From Nyssa sinensis (lineage: Eukaryota; Streptophyta; Magnoliopsida; Cornales; Nyssaceae), in assembly GCA_008638375.1 (NCBI GenBank), contig VIRR01000504.1, positions 62,001 through 126,000 on the forward strand: DNA of 64,000 nt, written 5' to 3'. Positions 23,501-36,400 of this stretch are shown piece by piece (within the stretch, counting starts at the first letter, position 1; each line of letters begins with the position of its first letter). The position numbers and the translations under genes were made by a program. Under the pieces are notes generated by a model that ran no database searches, was not told the DNA's origin, and worked only from the letters and a program-made list of their open reading frames with translations.

Positions 23501-26500
23501 GAAATAAAATATAAAAAAGAAAGTCAAATTTACTGCCACACAGTTATGATTTGTCCTCTGTTACATCTTGTTCTACAACATTAGGTTCTTTTAATTGTAA
23601 GCATTTGACTTTTCAGATTTTCAAATAGCTATTCTTTTGGATGGGTAATTGTACTGCTGAAATTGACTAACTAAAGCGCTAAAGGAGGTAAAACCTATGT
23701 ACAAATGGAACAAGGAGACTTACGAGGTCCCATCTTTAAAGTTGATCTCTCTCAAAAAATCGACAAACATATACAAGGAAATAGGAAATAGGAAATTTTC
23801 CTGACATCCAAAAATAAAAAGCATTCAAATTTTTCTTCTTGATCCTATGAACAGGTAGCTCCACCTCATATACATCGATTACATTTCCACCAAGTACACC
23901 ACATCACACACAGATGAGCCACATTCCAAGCTTGTTGAACCCATCTAGATGGGTAAGCTGGACCCTAGCTCCCCAGAAGGTCCCTTATGGAACCAGGCAT
24001 GATCCAACATACCCCAAAACAGTAAAAAGCATGGAGGATACATATCTAGCCACCATACAATGAAGCAGGAGATGGATGGTAGACTTTGATGCTTGCTTAC
24101 ATATAGACCACCAATTATAAAGAGTTTTCTCCTTTATTTCCAAATTGCCCAATTTAAGAATCGCCTCTAAAGTTGCAGTCCAAGCAAAAAAGTAAACCTT
24201 TGGAGGGGCAGAGGTGTAGCTGACCCCAAAATAATTGGGATACGGCTTTGATGAGTTGGGTTGAGTTTGAAGGGACAAACGTCCTCCAAATGCCCTTCCA
24301 AGAAAACCCCACCCGATTGTTATCACCAATCATCCTATGGTAAGTTCTTTCTCCAAACCTCCCATTCGGACCTGTATCCTTCTAAAAGACTTCCCTATGA
24401 ACCACCACTTGAGCCTGTACAACAAAGCCAGAAAATCTACCACCAAAAGCAATTCCAAATCCTGGAATGCCCTAATGAAACAGGAATCCCACACCACCCC
24501 TTGCTTTGAAGAACAAACATAATCCACGCCCCCCCCCCCCCCCCCCCCCACCACCACCACCACCACCACCACCACCACCACCACCATTGTGCCCCACCCA
24601 CACCCACACCCAAAAAAATCCAAGACTATACAAACCAAGTCTGGAAAATCTTCTTTTCAATGGAAGATCCCCACACCACACATCATGCAAAAAATGAACT
24701 ATGTTCCCTCTACCAACTACAAATTGAACATACATGAAAAATTCACTCTATCCTGATCTTTTCCCACAAACTGACTCTATACGTACTACCCATCTCAGCT
24801 AAAGTCCACCCTTGAGGACCAACACCATGTTGGCCTTTCCCCACCTTGGCTCTGCTGCATATCTCCAGAACCACTTCCCAAAGCAACGCCTGATTAAACT
24901 TCTTGAGAGCTCACATATCAAGGCCCCCAGCACACCTCGTTCCAAGCAACTAGATGGTATTTGAACTCCTTGCGCAACATTCCACAAAAATTCCCTATAA
25001 AGCTTCTCCAATCTCTCAGCATATAATAGCATTACCGACAATGTGTGTCCAGAGCCAAGATATATACTGAGCCAAGCTTGCACAACTCATGAACCCATCC
25101 CTGCCAAGTTCAAACTAGAAGTCACGTGGCTGGTTTAAGCTCTAACTGAGCTTGAGGATCCTTTTCTTTTTCTCTTATTTTTTTAGCAGAGGTGAACTCC
25201 AAAAGCTTGCTACTCAGCTGATTTGCAGCCCTACATAGATTATAATGAAGACTGAAAAGTTCTATCACATTCTCCATTTCTGTTTGGCTGCTTTCAAATT
25301 CGAAGAAGGAACAAGAAGTGTTAACCTATTTCTTTCACATTTTATTTAAGCACCGCGATCTCATGATTTGAACTTCAGAAGCACTTGTATTCTCATGTTA
25401 TTCATGATCAATCACAATACTTTTGTTATTTTTCTGCTTGACAGGGTTCAACGCTGCTGTTGCTGGTTGCTTTTTCGCTGTGGAGTCAGTCTTATGGCCA
25501 TCACCCGAAGAATCATCATTATCACTTTCAAATACAACTTCAATGGTTATACTCAGTGCCGTAATATCTTCTGTAGTGTCAGAAATTGGTCTTGGCTCTG
25601 AACCGGCCTTTACAGTCCCAGAATATGATTTTCGTTCCCCAAGTGGTAAGGATTAAAATAGCCCTTCACTTCATATCAACAGCCATAGCAACCCCTTTAA
25701 TCTTTTTTTCTTCTTCTTTTCTTGGCAAGTATCAGAGAACACCAAAGGGGTGCACCCCAGCACACACAATGTATGCACAAGTATAAATACAAAACTATAT
25801 GCTCATCTCACTTAGAGTCTTGCAAAAGAATCGATTATAATAGAAGATCTCCTTGTGATCCTAAAGAATTGATTATACTCGGCATTCTATGCATTGAAGA
25901 CATCTCCACCCCTTGAAAGGATCGGTCATTCCTCTCATCCATATACTTCACCAAAGGTAAAGCAGGACACGTGCAACATTGGCTTGGCCTTTCTCACCCT
26001 AAATTGTTAAATCTAGCAAGCACTGTCTCTATCAAACCAGTCATCACCCAGTGAACTCCAAAAAGAGAGAGCATAAAAAATGCTCATAAATCACTACGTC
26101 GTCGGTTAATGAAGCAGCAAAAAAAAAATTTCTTCATTCATTTTACATTTGCAAAACTGAGTAACTGTAAACCTAGCAAATTGTCAATGGTTAGGATTTT
26201 CCAAGCACCTTTGTCCACACAGAAAACAAAAAGATGAAAAAAAGAGCTTTTATGTACCGATTAGCCTTCTAAGGAAACTCTGACCTATTAGTATCACCTA
26301 GTAGTGCGTACAAATTTCTCACCTTAAATTTGCCTCCCTTAACTCTACCCACCTCACCTCAAGGCCTCTTCCTTTACAACAACAGACTGAGCATATAACA
26401 AGCTAAAGAAGCCTTTGTAGCATCCAACTCTCAATCTTGAAAAGGCTTGAAGAAGCAGAAGTCCCATACCATCTTACTCTTAGGAATTCTAGAACAGTAT

Positions 26501-29500
26501 GTATTCATGGCCTGTCTATCAGCTGCAATCCTGAAGAAGCCTGGATAAATCTGACTCATCAGATTCTCATCACACCAATGATCAATTTAGAACATGGCTA
26601 GCTGCCCACCCCAACCATAAACTAAATATTTTTAGAAAATTCTTCTCGACCCTTCTTAATGCTCTTTTACGCTCATACCCCATAAGTGATGCAGACTTTG
26701 AAGTTTAACCACCCACCTCCAACTGACAAAATTTTCTATCTATCATTCTCCTCCACAAACTATTTCTCTCCTCACAAAATACGCTTGGTTGAACAATCTC
26801 ATATTTCTCATTCCCAACTCTATCTCTAGATGGCGCCTTTTGGATAAATGTTATCTTTTCTATCTTACTGGTCTCTTCTCAAATCATTTCACCACTTTAT
26901 CCCACCTAGCCTTGGCTTTGCAAGAAAAACCAAGGGATGACCCAAAGGAGTAGGCAGGAAAGGCTCCAAGGCTCCAAGCCAACACCACTAAATATATGCT
27001 AAACCCTTTCTACCTCCCCTAATAAGATTTACTCACTCTTGCCCTAATTAAGCTTCAAACCCAATAGTGCTTAAAAGCATAGAAGAATGCACCACATACC
27101 TCAGCTACTCTTGTTCTGAGCTGCAAATGAATTGAGCCAAGTGGAGTATTTGGCTGCTAGAGCTTGGCTAACTTATGTTGTTCTTGCTTAAATTGAGCTC
27201 GAAATCTTGTTCAAATTCGGCTCGCAATTGTTCAGCTAAGCTCGAGCTCAACTCAATTGGTGCTTGTTTAGGCATCTCATCTAGGGCTGTAAAAGGATCG
27301 GATTTGGACAGGACCATAGTTGACCCCTATCCAATCTGTTAGAGAAGTTATCGGATCTGATCTGATCTAATAATCCATTGGCTTGTTATTTCCTTATTCC
27401 GAATACAGATTTGTCTATGATGCAACAATCCGGTCCTGATCCGAGGAAACGAAGAAAATTATGATGAGATTTCAATTTGCAAATAGCAAATTCACAGATG
27501 AGGTTTCAATCTCAAATGATGACTTTTAATTCATAGATCCAATAAAAAAAAAAAAATTACATTCAGGACATTAGATCTAATTCTTCCTAAAGACAATTCA
27601 TTTTCTTTCCATTAACAAAGCCAGATTGTTACTAGCCTATACATACACACACACACACACACATATATATGTATTAAGTAGTCATAAAAGTTACATTAAA
27701 TTACCTGAGAATAACCATATTTTGACTAAAGAAAAATCTTCATTTTCTTCAGCCAGAAACACTCTTATTCATCCCCTATGAAACCTTGTAAAGAGTGCTC
27801 TTTAGATTTAGATCTTGTATTTTTAGACGAAGGCCTACTCCCACGAGAGGAAAACTAATTTTGAGACTTGAGTGATGAGTCTTGAAGTCTGATCAAGCAT
27901 TCTGAAGAACGTATGGTCGGCCGAATAATTCCAAGAGGGCAAGAGGAAAGAGAAGTAGTGGTAATGGCAGAAATCTAAAGCCTATCGGTCTTCTTGCATA
28001 GTTGCATTTAAGTATAGTTACGTGAACCGTTAGATAATTTTATAATTTTACGTTTTAGATTAATTGACATGTTATATACTAAGAAGCACAAGTACAGATA
28101 GGACACGATGCGGACATGCCAATACGTGATTTTTTAAAAAAGTAGGACATGGATACGTAGGAAACACGCTGAATAATATATACTTATATATATATATATA
28201 TATATATGATCATATAATTCAATTCTAACATATTTCAATAAAAGTAGGAGTAAAATCCCAACGCATCTCGACATGTCTAATAATGTGTCCCAGCATGTCC
28301 CCATGTGTTTGAAATTTTTTAAAAAAATAAAATGAAATCTGGTACTCATTTTAACATGTTGGGCACATGTTTGAGTGTGCCTGAAGCGTGTCCGTGTAGG
28401 AGAAGTATCCGACATCGACACTCTAACATCGGAAAGGCATCCTTGCTTAATAGCTTTTATATATTATGTACGATGCTTATCCGATTGGGTTGTTAACGGA
28501 TCGGTTTGTCTTAATCCATAGCCAATCTGTTGAACTAATATAAATATTGGATTAAGATCAGATCAAATAACATATCAAAATTTTTTGTGCCATATCATGA
28601 GTTATTGTATCAAAATCCAATCCATTAACAAGCCTAATCTCATTTTAGGAGTGACAAAGAAGAAGAAAAACCCTTGATTGTGAATCAAGACAACACACAT
28701 ATAAATTTGAAAACCCTTTAATTCTAAATCAACACAATCAACATTCTCATATCTATATCACCCAATCAAATCTTTAGAAGGAAAAAAAAAAGACTAAATA
28801 AAAGATTATCCCTAAATAATGTAAGATAATCTCTAAATGTCGTTAAAGATTTGGATGTTGGCATCTTTGTTGAGATTTTAAACATTAATAAAATTTAAAT
28901 AGGAAACAACAAGCAGAATCAAGACAACTCACATATAAATCTGAAAAACCTTTGATTCTAAATAAACACAATCAACATACATATACGAGAAACCTAAGAA
29001 AATTTTCACAAACCTAATTTCCTATATATTACCCAATAATATCTTTAGTAGGTGTGCAACTTGGGCGGGCTAAACCTAGCCCAACCCGATTTTTTTAGGG
29101 CTTGGGTTTCATTTTTTACACTTTGGGATGGGTTTGAGTAAAAGAACTTAAGCTCGATTTAAATTAGGGTTGGGCTTGGGTTGAGACTTTGGAAACCCGA
29201 GTCCAACCCAAGCTTGAACTTAATAATATACTATAGTTATACACCATTAGATTAGTAGAAATTTTTTACGAGCATTACTATTTATATTTTTATAATTTTA
29301 AAAATTTATTGATATTTAATATTTTTTTAAAATAATTAAATTATGTTGAAAGAATTATTTTAACGGCTTTTGATTTTTTTTTTTTTAAAGGAGAGACTAA
29401 GAGAAATTATTGAAACTTTTAATGTATAATCAAAATAGGAAAAAGACAACAATTTATTGAAGAAATTGTAAATAAAATCTGAAAATTAGAATTGATAATC

Positions 29501-30416
29501 TAAATTGTTGAAAATTCATCGAGTTTGGGCTGGACTTGATACGCATGAATTTTAATACAAGTCAGGCTCGGGTTGAGTTGTCAGTTCAAAGTCAGGTTTG
29601 GGTTTGGGCTGGGGCTGGGGCTTGGTTGATTGTTTTAGAGTTTGGGTTGGGCTTAGGCATGACTTGGCCCAAGTTCAGCCCCCCGCATTACACTCCTAAT
29701 CTTTAGAAGGCAAACGACTAAATAATAGATTATCACTAAATAATGTAGGATCATCTCTAAATGTTGTTAAAGATTTGGATGTTGGTAGTCAGTTGTTGAG
29801 ATTTTACACATTAATAAAACTTAAATAGGAAAGAAATATGTTGAAGATAACACTGCAATAAGCAACAAGAAAGATATCAGTGAAGCTTAATTGCCAACAT
29901 CATAATGAAGTGGTCGAACAACAAATCTAACACCTCTCTCTATCTCGGTTTGATTGTCCTCCTCTCTCTTCTTTCGTATGTCTCTCCACTCAAGAAGGCG
30001 ACCTTTGGTGGCTAGGGAGTTGTGGGCACTTTTTCTATCTCCTTTTGGAGTTCATTGGGTAGATGAACCATGGAACCACATCAGAGACACTTGATGTGCT
30101 ATCATGCATTGATCAAAATCCCAAGGTACGGATACTATGCATTTTGGGCTAGGAACATGTCGGTATCTTAATGGGCCCAAGGCCTCTATAAATACATAAA
30201 GCTCGTGTACACTAAAACAACACTCCATAACAATCATACTAACCACAAGGCCCTGTAGTAAGACTAGATCCGTTCTGGTCTTACTCAGAAACCCACACAC
30301 CTTGTAGATTAGGGAGCGTGGCCTTGGGTTGCCTCCATCACCCCATCCCTCTTTAAACAGAAAGAATCTTGCGAACAAAGATCATTTTGAGATTGCTACT
30401 TCTTTTCATTGTTTTT

Positions 30417-30458
<42 letters not shown>

Positions 30459-33400
30459 ATAAGTAAGATAATTTGTAACAAAAGGCATCGAGGGGGTGCG
30501 CCCATGGTGTGCTGTCGCAGGCAACCAAAAAATAAAACCTAAATTCCTAAAAATATATGTAGTAGTGCGAGTAGGGATCGTTCCTACGGAGAGTATCTAG
30601 CCTAGTTTTATGCTATGTAAACAAGGATTTGGGGGGGGGGGGGGGTTGAGTATAATGAGAACAATTTTAAGAAAAACAACTTAAGGAATAATTCAAATTA
30701 AAGTATCGAAATCAATCAAAAGAACAAGCATTGGTCTAAGTCAACATTCACCATCGGAATTTTACAACTGATCAGCAATGCAAGTATATATCAATTCATA
30801 CTTTGAATATTCACCGTTGGAACTATTTTCTTATCTCTCCTTAGTCGTAGTTAATTAGAAAACAAGCGATCTAATTAACCCTAACTACTAAACAACCCAA
30901 GACAAGCGCTAAAGGTTTAATCTAGTAGCAGCCTTAAGATTAGAAAGATCAATGAAGCTAAACAACACAAGCACAAGCGGTTGTATTTAATTTAGTTGAA
31001 CGTTCTTCCTAAGATCTAGTAATTTCTGACGCAACAAATCATTAAATCTTAGTTGCTTTACAAATTAGAGGGATCAAATAATTACGGATTTGATATCTAA
31101 CTTAGCAGTATATTGTAACGAATAATAAACTAGTAGGCCTCCTAGTAATTAAACGAGACAATCATGAAAATAAGCACAGAAGAACATCCGATACTCAAAG
31201 CATAAATTGAACAATAAAAATAAATTAGATTTCACAGTTTTATTGATTCCGAGGCTTCCGTTTCCTTCGACCAATTATAAAAAGTTAGCCATGCAAGGCC
31301 ATGAAAACTCGAAAGAGAAGTTAGAGAAGAGGGGAGAGAGAGAGAGAGAGAGACGTCCAAATCTGATGATCTCTCCTTTTCACCTTAAAAATCAGTCTTG
31401 GAAGCCTACTGGAACTCCTAAAGATATTTTAAATACTATCCTCAAAAAACAATATCCAAATTTAACTATAAAAAAATAAAATATTAAAAATAAAATAAAG
31501 TCTTAATATAACTAGGAAAGTGGTGTTTTCAGCTGGAATTTTCATGCACCAGATCTAGAAACTTCCGAAAATAAACCGCGTCAAATCCGCGCATTAGAAT
31601 TTTGCGCAGCTAAGGAACGTCAACAGTTCAGGTGCAGCAAATTCAAGCCCGATTTCGACCTTGATGCAGCTGGAATCTCTCAAAACCCAAAACATGAAAG
31701 TTGTAGAGCTGTTTCTTGGCGTTCCATAGCATCTTGAATCATCTCAATCGAAGCTCGGATGAGAGAGTTATGCCCAGATTACGAAGCGATGTCGAAACTG
31801 TCCAAAATTGCTCAATTAGCTTCGTTTTGCACTTAGCGCCTCCATTTGCATCCTAAATCAAAATATAAGAATAATGAGTACATTTAGTCACCAAATAAGG
31901 ATAAAAGACTAAACATTAAGGGAGAAAAATATGACATTTTGCATTCTCATCAGCCCACATACGAAAATAACTATAATCTCAACGTACACAAAATAATTAA
32001 AGATATCTATAGATAAGGCTAAGCCTCTTGCAACAAAAAATAAAGGGAGTTCAAAAGAATGGCCTTTACATTTCAAATCACTTGCTCTGTCCCTTCATAA
32101 ACTAAGTGATTCTTTTCCATCCAAATATTCCATCATAAACACAAAAGAGCTAATTAGGGATGGCAACAGGGTGGGTTTGGGGTGGGAACCCTCTCTCCTT
32201 CCCCCGTGGAAGTGGTGCTCACCTCATCCCTGCCCCACCTTGTTACTCATCTCCCCCATCCCCATCCCCACCTTGCCCTGCCCACCCTAGCCCCACCCCC
32301 ACCCTGCCCCACCTCGACCCTACATGGGAAACATTCAACGACAGTAAAGATCAACAAGTATAGGAAAAATTTTCTAAGTAAACATAGGAAAATTTTTCTA
32401 AGCAAACAAACATGGGCAGATTTTCTCATCAAACAAAGATAGGCAAATTTTCTCACCAAACAAACATAGGGCAGATTTTCTTAACAAACAAAAATTGAAA
32501 ACATTTTCTTAAAATTGATCAGCAATTACATATGACCATAGAAAGAAAAGAAGATGTCGTTGCAATCTCTACAAAAAAAATTGGAAGGCAAAGAAACTAA
32601 CCAGTGAGCAAAATGCTGACGGAATGACAACACGATGATATGATCTCTACGCAAATGAGATTGCGACGAACAACAAACCACTGTGCAAGATGCAATTTCG
32701 ATGATCCGAACTTGATGATGCAATCTCAATGATGATCGAAACTCAGCCTGGTGATAGTGGATGTCGATGACGATTAGAAGCCATGTCAGCATTGGAGCCG
32801 GTGAGGCATGATGGAGTCACGAAGTACAGAGTTGAGTGTTGTGGCAGTGAAAAACAAGGATTGGTATTTTGAAACCCTAAGGCTGAAAAGAAACTATTTA
32901 TATGGGTGGGTATTCTTGAGATTATATATCATATCAGGGTTTTTTTTTGTAAAACTATTATATAAACGGGGCGGGGTGACCCTTCCCCAACCCCGCCCCG
33001 AACTCGAGGCGGGTTATTCTTTCCACCCGAACCCATATCATTAGGGGTAGGGTGGGGGTAGGGTGGGGCTAGGGGTGGCAATTCGTGTTTGCGGGTCGTG
33101 TTAGGACACATTTTGAAAAGTGTTGACTCGAACACGACCCGTTTAATTAATCGTGTCAATTTCTCCGATTCGAACACGACTCGTTTATTAAACAGGTTAA
33201 CACGACATGATTTGACTAACCCATTTAATAAATGTTTCAAATTGAATGATCCGACGTAATACGAATAACCTGTTTAGACACGAATAACCTATTTGACATG
33301 AATGACCTATTTGAATTAATTATATATCATTCTCATTCAAATCATAATTTAAATAATAAAAAAAAACATCTATCATTTATTAACACGCATTGTTCAAATT

Positions 33401-36400
33401 AAAATAAAATTTTCTAGCAAATGATGTTTCATCTAAGTTCAAATGCCAAATACATTTATAAGACCAAACTAAATATAGTTGCAAAAAATTTCTTCCAAAA
33501 AATTAAAAAAAAAAAACTTTCAAAAAAGATGTTAGTTAATTTATGTTTATTACCATATTTTTTTTAAAACATAATTAATATTGTCTAGTTTAACAATATT
33601 ATTTTATGGGGAGAGAGGAAAAAAGAGAAAGAAGAGTAATATATGATTTATTTAAGTTTAATAATATTATTTTAGAATATTTAAAGGGATTACAAGACTA
33701 TTATGCTTAATCAATATAATCTATTTTATTAAATTATTAATTCTTTTATTAGGTTTTGTCTTCTAATCTATATCTCATTAAATTTATTATTAAAGTGATA
33801 AAGATGAATTCAACTAAATTTTTTTTTTTAAATTATCATATCTTTATTATTTTTATATTAATACTTACATATTTATATTCATGGTTAAAGCTAATAATTA
33901 ATATATTTTTTAAATTCTTTTATAGTATTACTATTAAATAAAGTAAAACACGTATATAATCGTGTTAACATGTCAATTTTGGGTTACATGTTTAATAATT
34001 ATGTCAATTTAGAGTCAGCCGGGTCAACCTAAATACGAAACGAATAGTAATCGTGCTAATTGTGTCCGACCCGATTTTGACCCGAACACGATTAAGTCCA
34101 ACCCAAAACCTGTTAAGTTCGTGTCGTGTTCGTGGGTCGTGTCTAATATTGCTAGCCCTAGGTGGGGCGGGATATTTTGTCATTCCTATAGTCAATCGCC
34201 AGGCATCCCTAACCCTCCTTTGCACCATGTTTCCTCTCTAGGTAATTAGAATCTCTTGAGTAGATCTTGGCATAACCCAATGAATTCCAAAGAGACAAAT
34301 TAATAAGATCCATGCTGGCCTAGTTAGTGGTAGTGGATTAACAGATGATTTATTTTCTCTTTAGTAGCTTTGCACAAACTACACCAATTCACAATTATTT
34401 GGCGTCCTTTTTGCAAATTGTCCAGTACTAGAATCTTCTTTAGCGCCGTACACCATCGAAAAAATGCCACCTTCATGGGAGCTTTGGTTCTCCAAATTGC
34501 TTTCCAAGGGAACTCTTGCCTATACTCTCCTTTCAACATTTGGTAGAATATGTTAGAATAGTTAGCATGTTAGTCTATGTGTATTAGTTCATCATTAAGG
34601 GTAGTATATTCTTTTCAGTATCTTTTGTTTAGCCCTACTATAAAGGGCTCTTTTCTTTTCTATGTATTGTAAGATTCTAGTCTTGATTATTACTTCCATT
34701 AAGATATTTTCCTCTTCTCTCTTTGACTTTCTGATTCTCTGATTAAAGTTAATATGGTATCAGAGCATGATTGAGATCCAAAGTTGATTTAGAACACTGT
34801 ATCAGCCATGACAGACTCAATAAAGCATAGTGGTGATGCTGATGTCAACGTTTGTACGACTGACATCATCAGATCGGGGCGAGACTTACATGGTTTGGAT
34901 CGGAATTTCATGGGGAGTATTTTGGTACTTTTTTGAGATCGTTTGCTATGTTTTTTGAATTTTCGAGAAAAATGGGTTGATTTTCGCGATTTGCGATATC
35001 TGAGCAATTTTCTTGGTTTTGATGCATCAAATCCCTTCTAAGTGGTGTGTTTTGGGATTCGATTGAGTTACTCATTGTTGTTTGGTTTGATTTTGGACAA
35101 GATTTGTGAGATTGGAGCCTTGGTTGTGTTGGTTTGTGCGATTAAATGGTACCCCATAGGCTATTTTGGGTTTAATTGAGTCATCCATCGCTGTTTGATT
35201 TGATTTTGGTCAAGTTTGTGTGAGACTGAAGTGTTGACTGTGTGTTGGGTGGTACAAACAACTTGGATTTTGGTTCAAATTCGAATCTCTAAGTCTTGTT
35301 GTTTTTGACTTGTGGTTGTCTTCTAATTGCATTGGGTGTTATTTGCTGCACTCGTTTGTGATCTATTTCGTAAATTGGGCTTGTGTGATACACAGATTTG
35401 TGAAAATGGCAAGTGAAAATTCATATTCTCTTCAAGCTATTAGTGTAAACTTGACAGGAGATAATTATACCTACTGGGCATATGTAATGAGAAATTTTTG
35501 TTGGGAAAGAATATGTGGGGCTACATTACTGGAGTTGTGAAAATCCCAACTAATTCTAAGGTAGAGAATTATGCTGAGTTGTAAAATAATTGGGATGTTA
35601 ATAATGCAAAAATTATTACGTGGATTAATAACTCCGTTGATCAGGCTATTAGAGTACATTTGGCTAAGTTTAACACAACCAAAGAAATTTGGAATTATTT
35701 GCCCAAATTATTTGTTCAGTCTAATTTTGTTAAGAGATATCAATTGGAACATGAGATTCGGGTTGTTCGCCAAGGTGATAGGAGTATTCAGGAGTTCTAC
35801 TCAATTATAACTAGATTTTGGGATCAGTTAGCTCTCACTGAGCCTGCAGGGCTGAGTACTCATGAGCTGTATTGTACATATTGAGAAGAGCAGCGGTTGG
35901 TTCAATTTTTGATGGCTCTTAGGGATGATTTTGAGGGTCTTCGTGGTTCTATTCCCTATCGCAGTCCACTTCCCTCTGTTGACTCTGTGGTTAATGAATT
36001 TTTAGATGAAGAGGTTCGACTTAAGACTCTACCGAAAAAGAGTCTTCTTCCTTTGCCTACACAAACCGTACTGCAATTCCACCCAGTTGGCAGCCTAGTT
36101 CACAGACTAGTTCATAGAACAAGCAGCGCGTTCGTGTTGGTCATGATGAGTGCAGTTTCTGTCGTGGAAAGGGACATTGGAAGGCACAATGTCCTAAGTT
36201 AGTGGATAAGCAAGTTCGTGAGTCACAACAACAGTTTTTTAGAGGCAGGGATCGTCATAGTGCAGCGATTGCACCACTAGTGGATGAGTCCTCTACATCA
36301 TCAGTTCCCACACTATCCTTGATAGTTGAGCAATTGTAGAAGCTCATTTCTACTCATCAGCCTAATGCTTTTTCAGTTTCTCCCTCTACAGGTTCCTTTC

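Larger units (their letters stand above)
23690..25130 (-). pseudogene. LINE (L1-type) 3' half, broken
   Basis: The minus-strand reading has the C-terminal RT tail ([24 protein letters not shown] near 24,800-25,020). Next comes the [17 protein letters not shown] block at about 24,640-24,700. Then the zinc-binding zf-RVT region ([29 protein letters not shown]) at about 24,030-24,210. It is interrupted by C21 plus (CCA)n at 24529-24587 and by a 60-bp RTE-like tail at about 24,213-24,275. Its 3' untranslated part shares TAAAGTTGATCTCTCTC with the LINE near 61,030. Confidence 0.82.
22917..25233. mobile_element. hAT-like element, 2.3 kb, carrying a TRIM and a LINE
   Basis: The ends are inverted repeats TAGGGCTGCAAAT and ATTTGCAGCCCTA. 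They are flanked by 8-bp direct repeats CATATATT (22909-22916) and CATAGATT (25234-25241), seven of eight identical. That fits the hAT superfamily. No transposase was found; the interior is taken up by later insertions. A related start (GAGCTGCAAATGAATTGAGCC-like) appears truncated at about 27,118. Confidence 0.8.
22719..25444 (+). other. CLC-e intron 2 (2.7 kb)
   Basis: Donor GTTGGC, acceptor TTGACAG. About 85% is one hAT-like element (22917-25233) with a TRIM and a LINE inside it. Confidence 0.9.

Noticed and set aside
24330..24735. Open frames with poly-Gly/poly-Val or poly-Pro
   Set aside because: They are read-through of the C21 and (CCA)n repeats inside an antisense LINE.
33756..33941. 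61-codon Ile/Phe-rich frame
   Set aside because: It is a product of the AT-rich core of the inner hAT-like element, with no other sign of coding.
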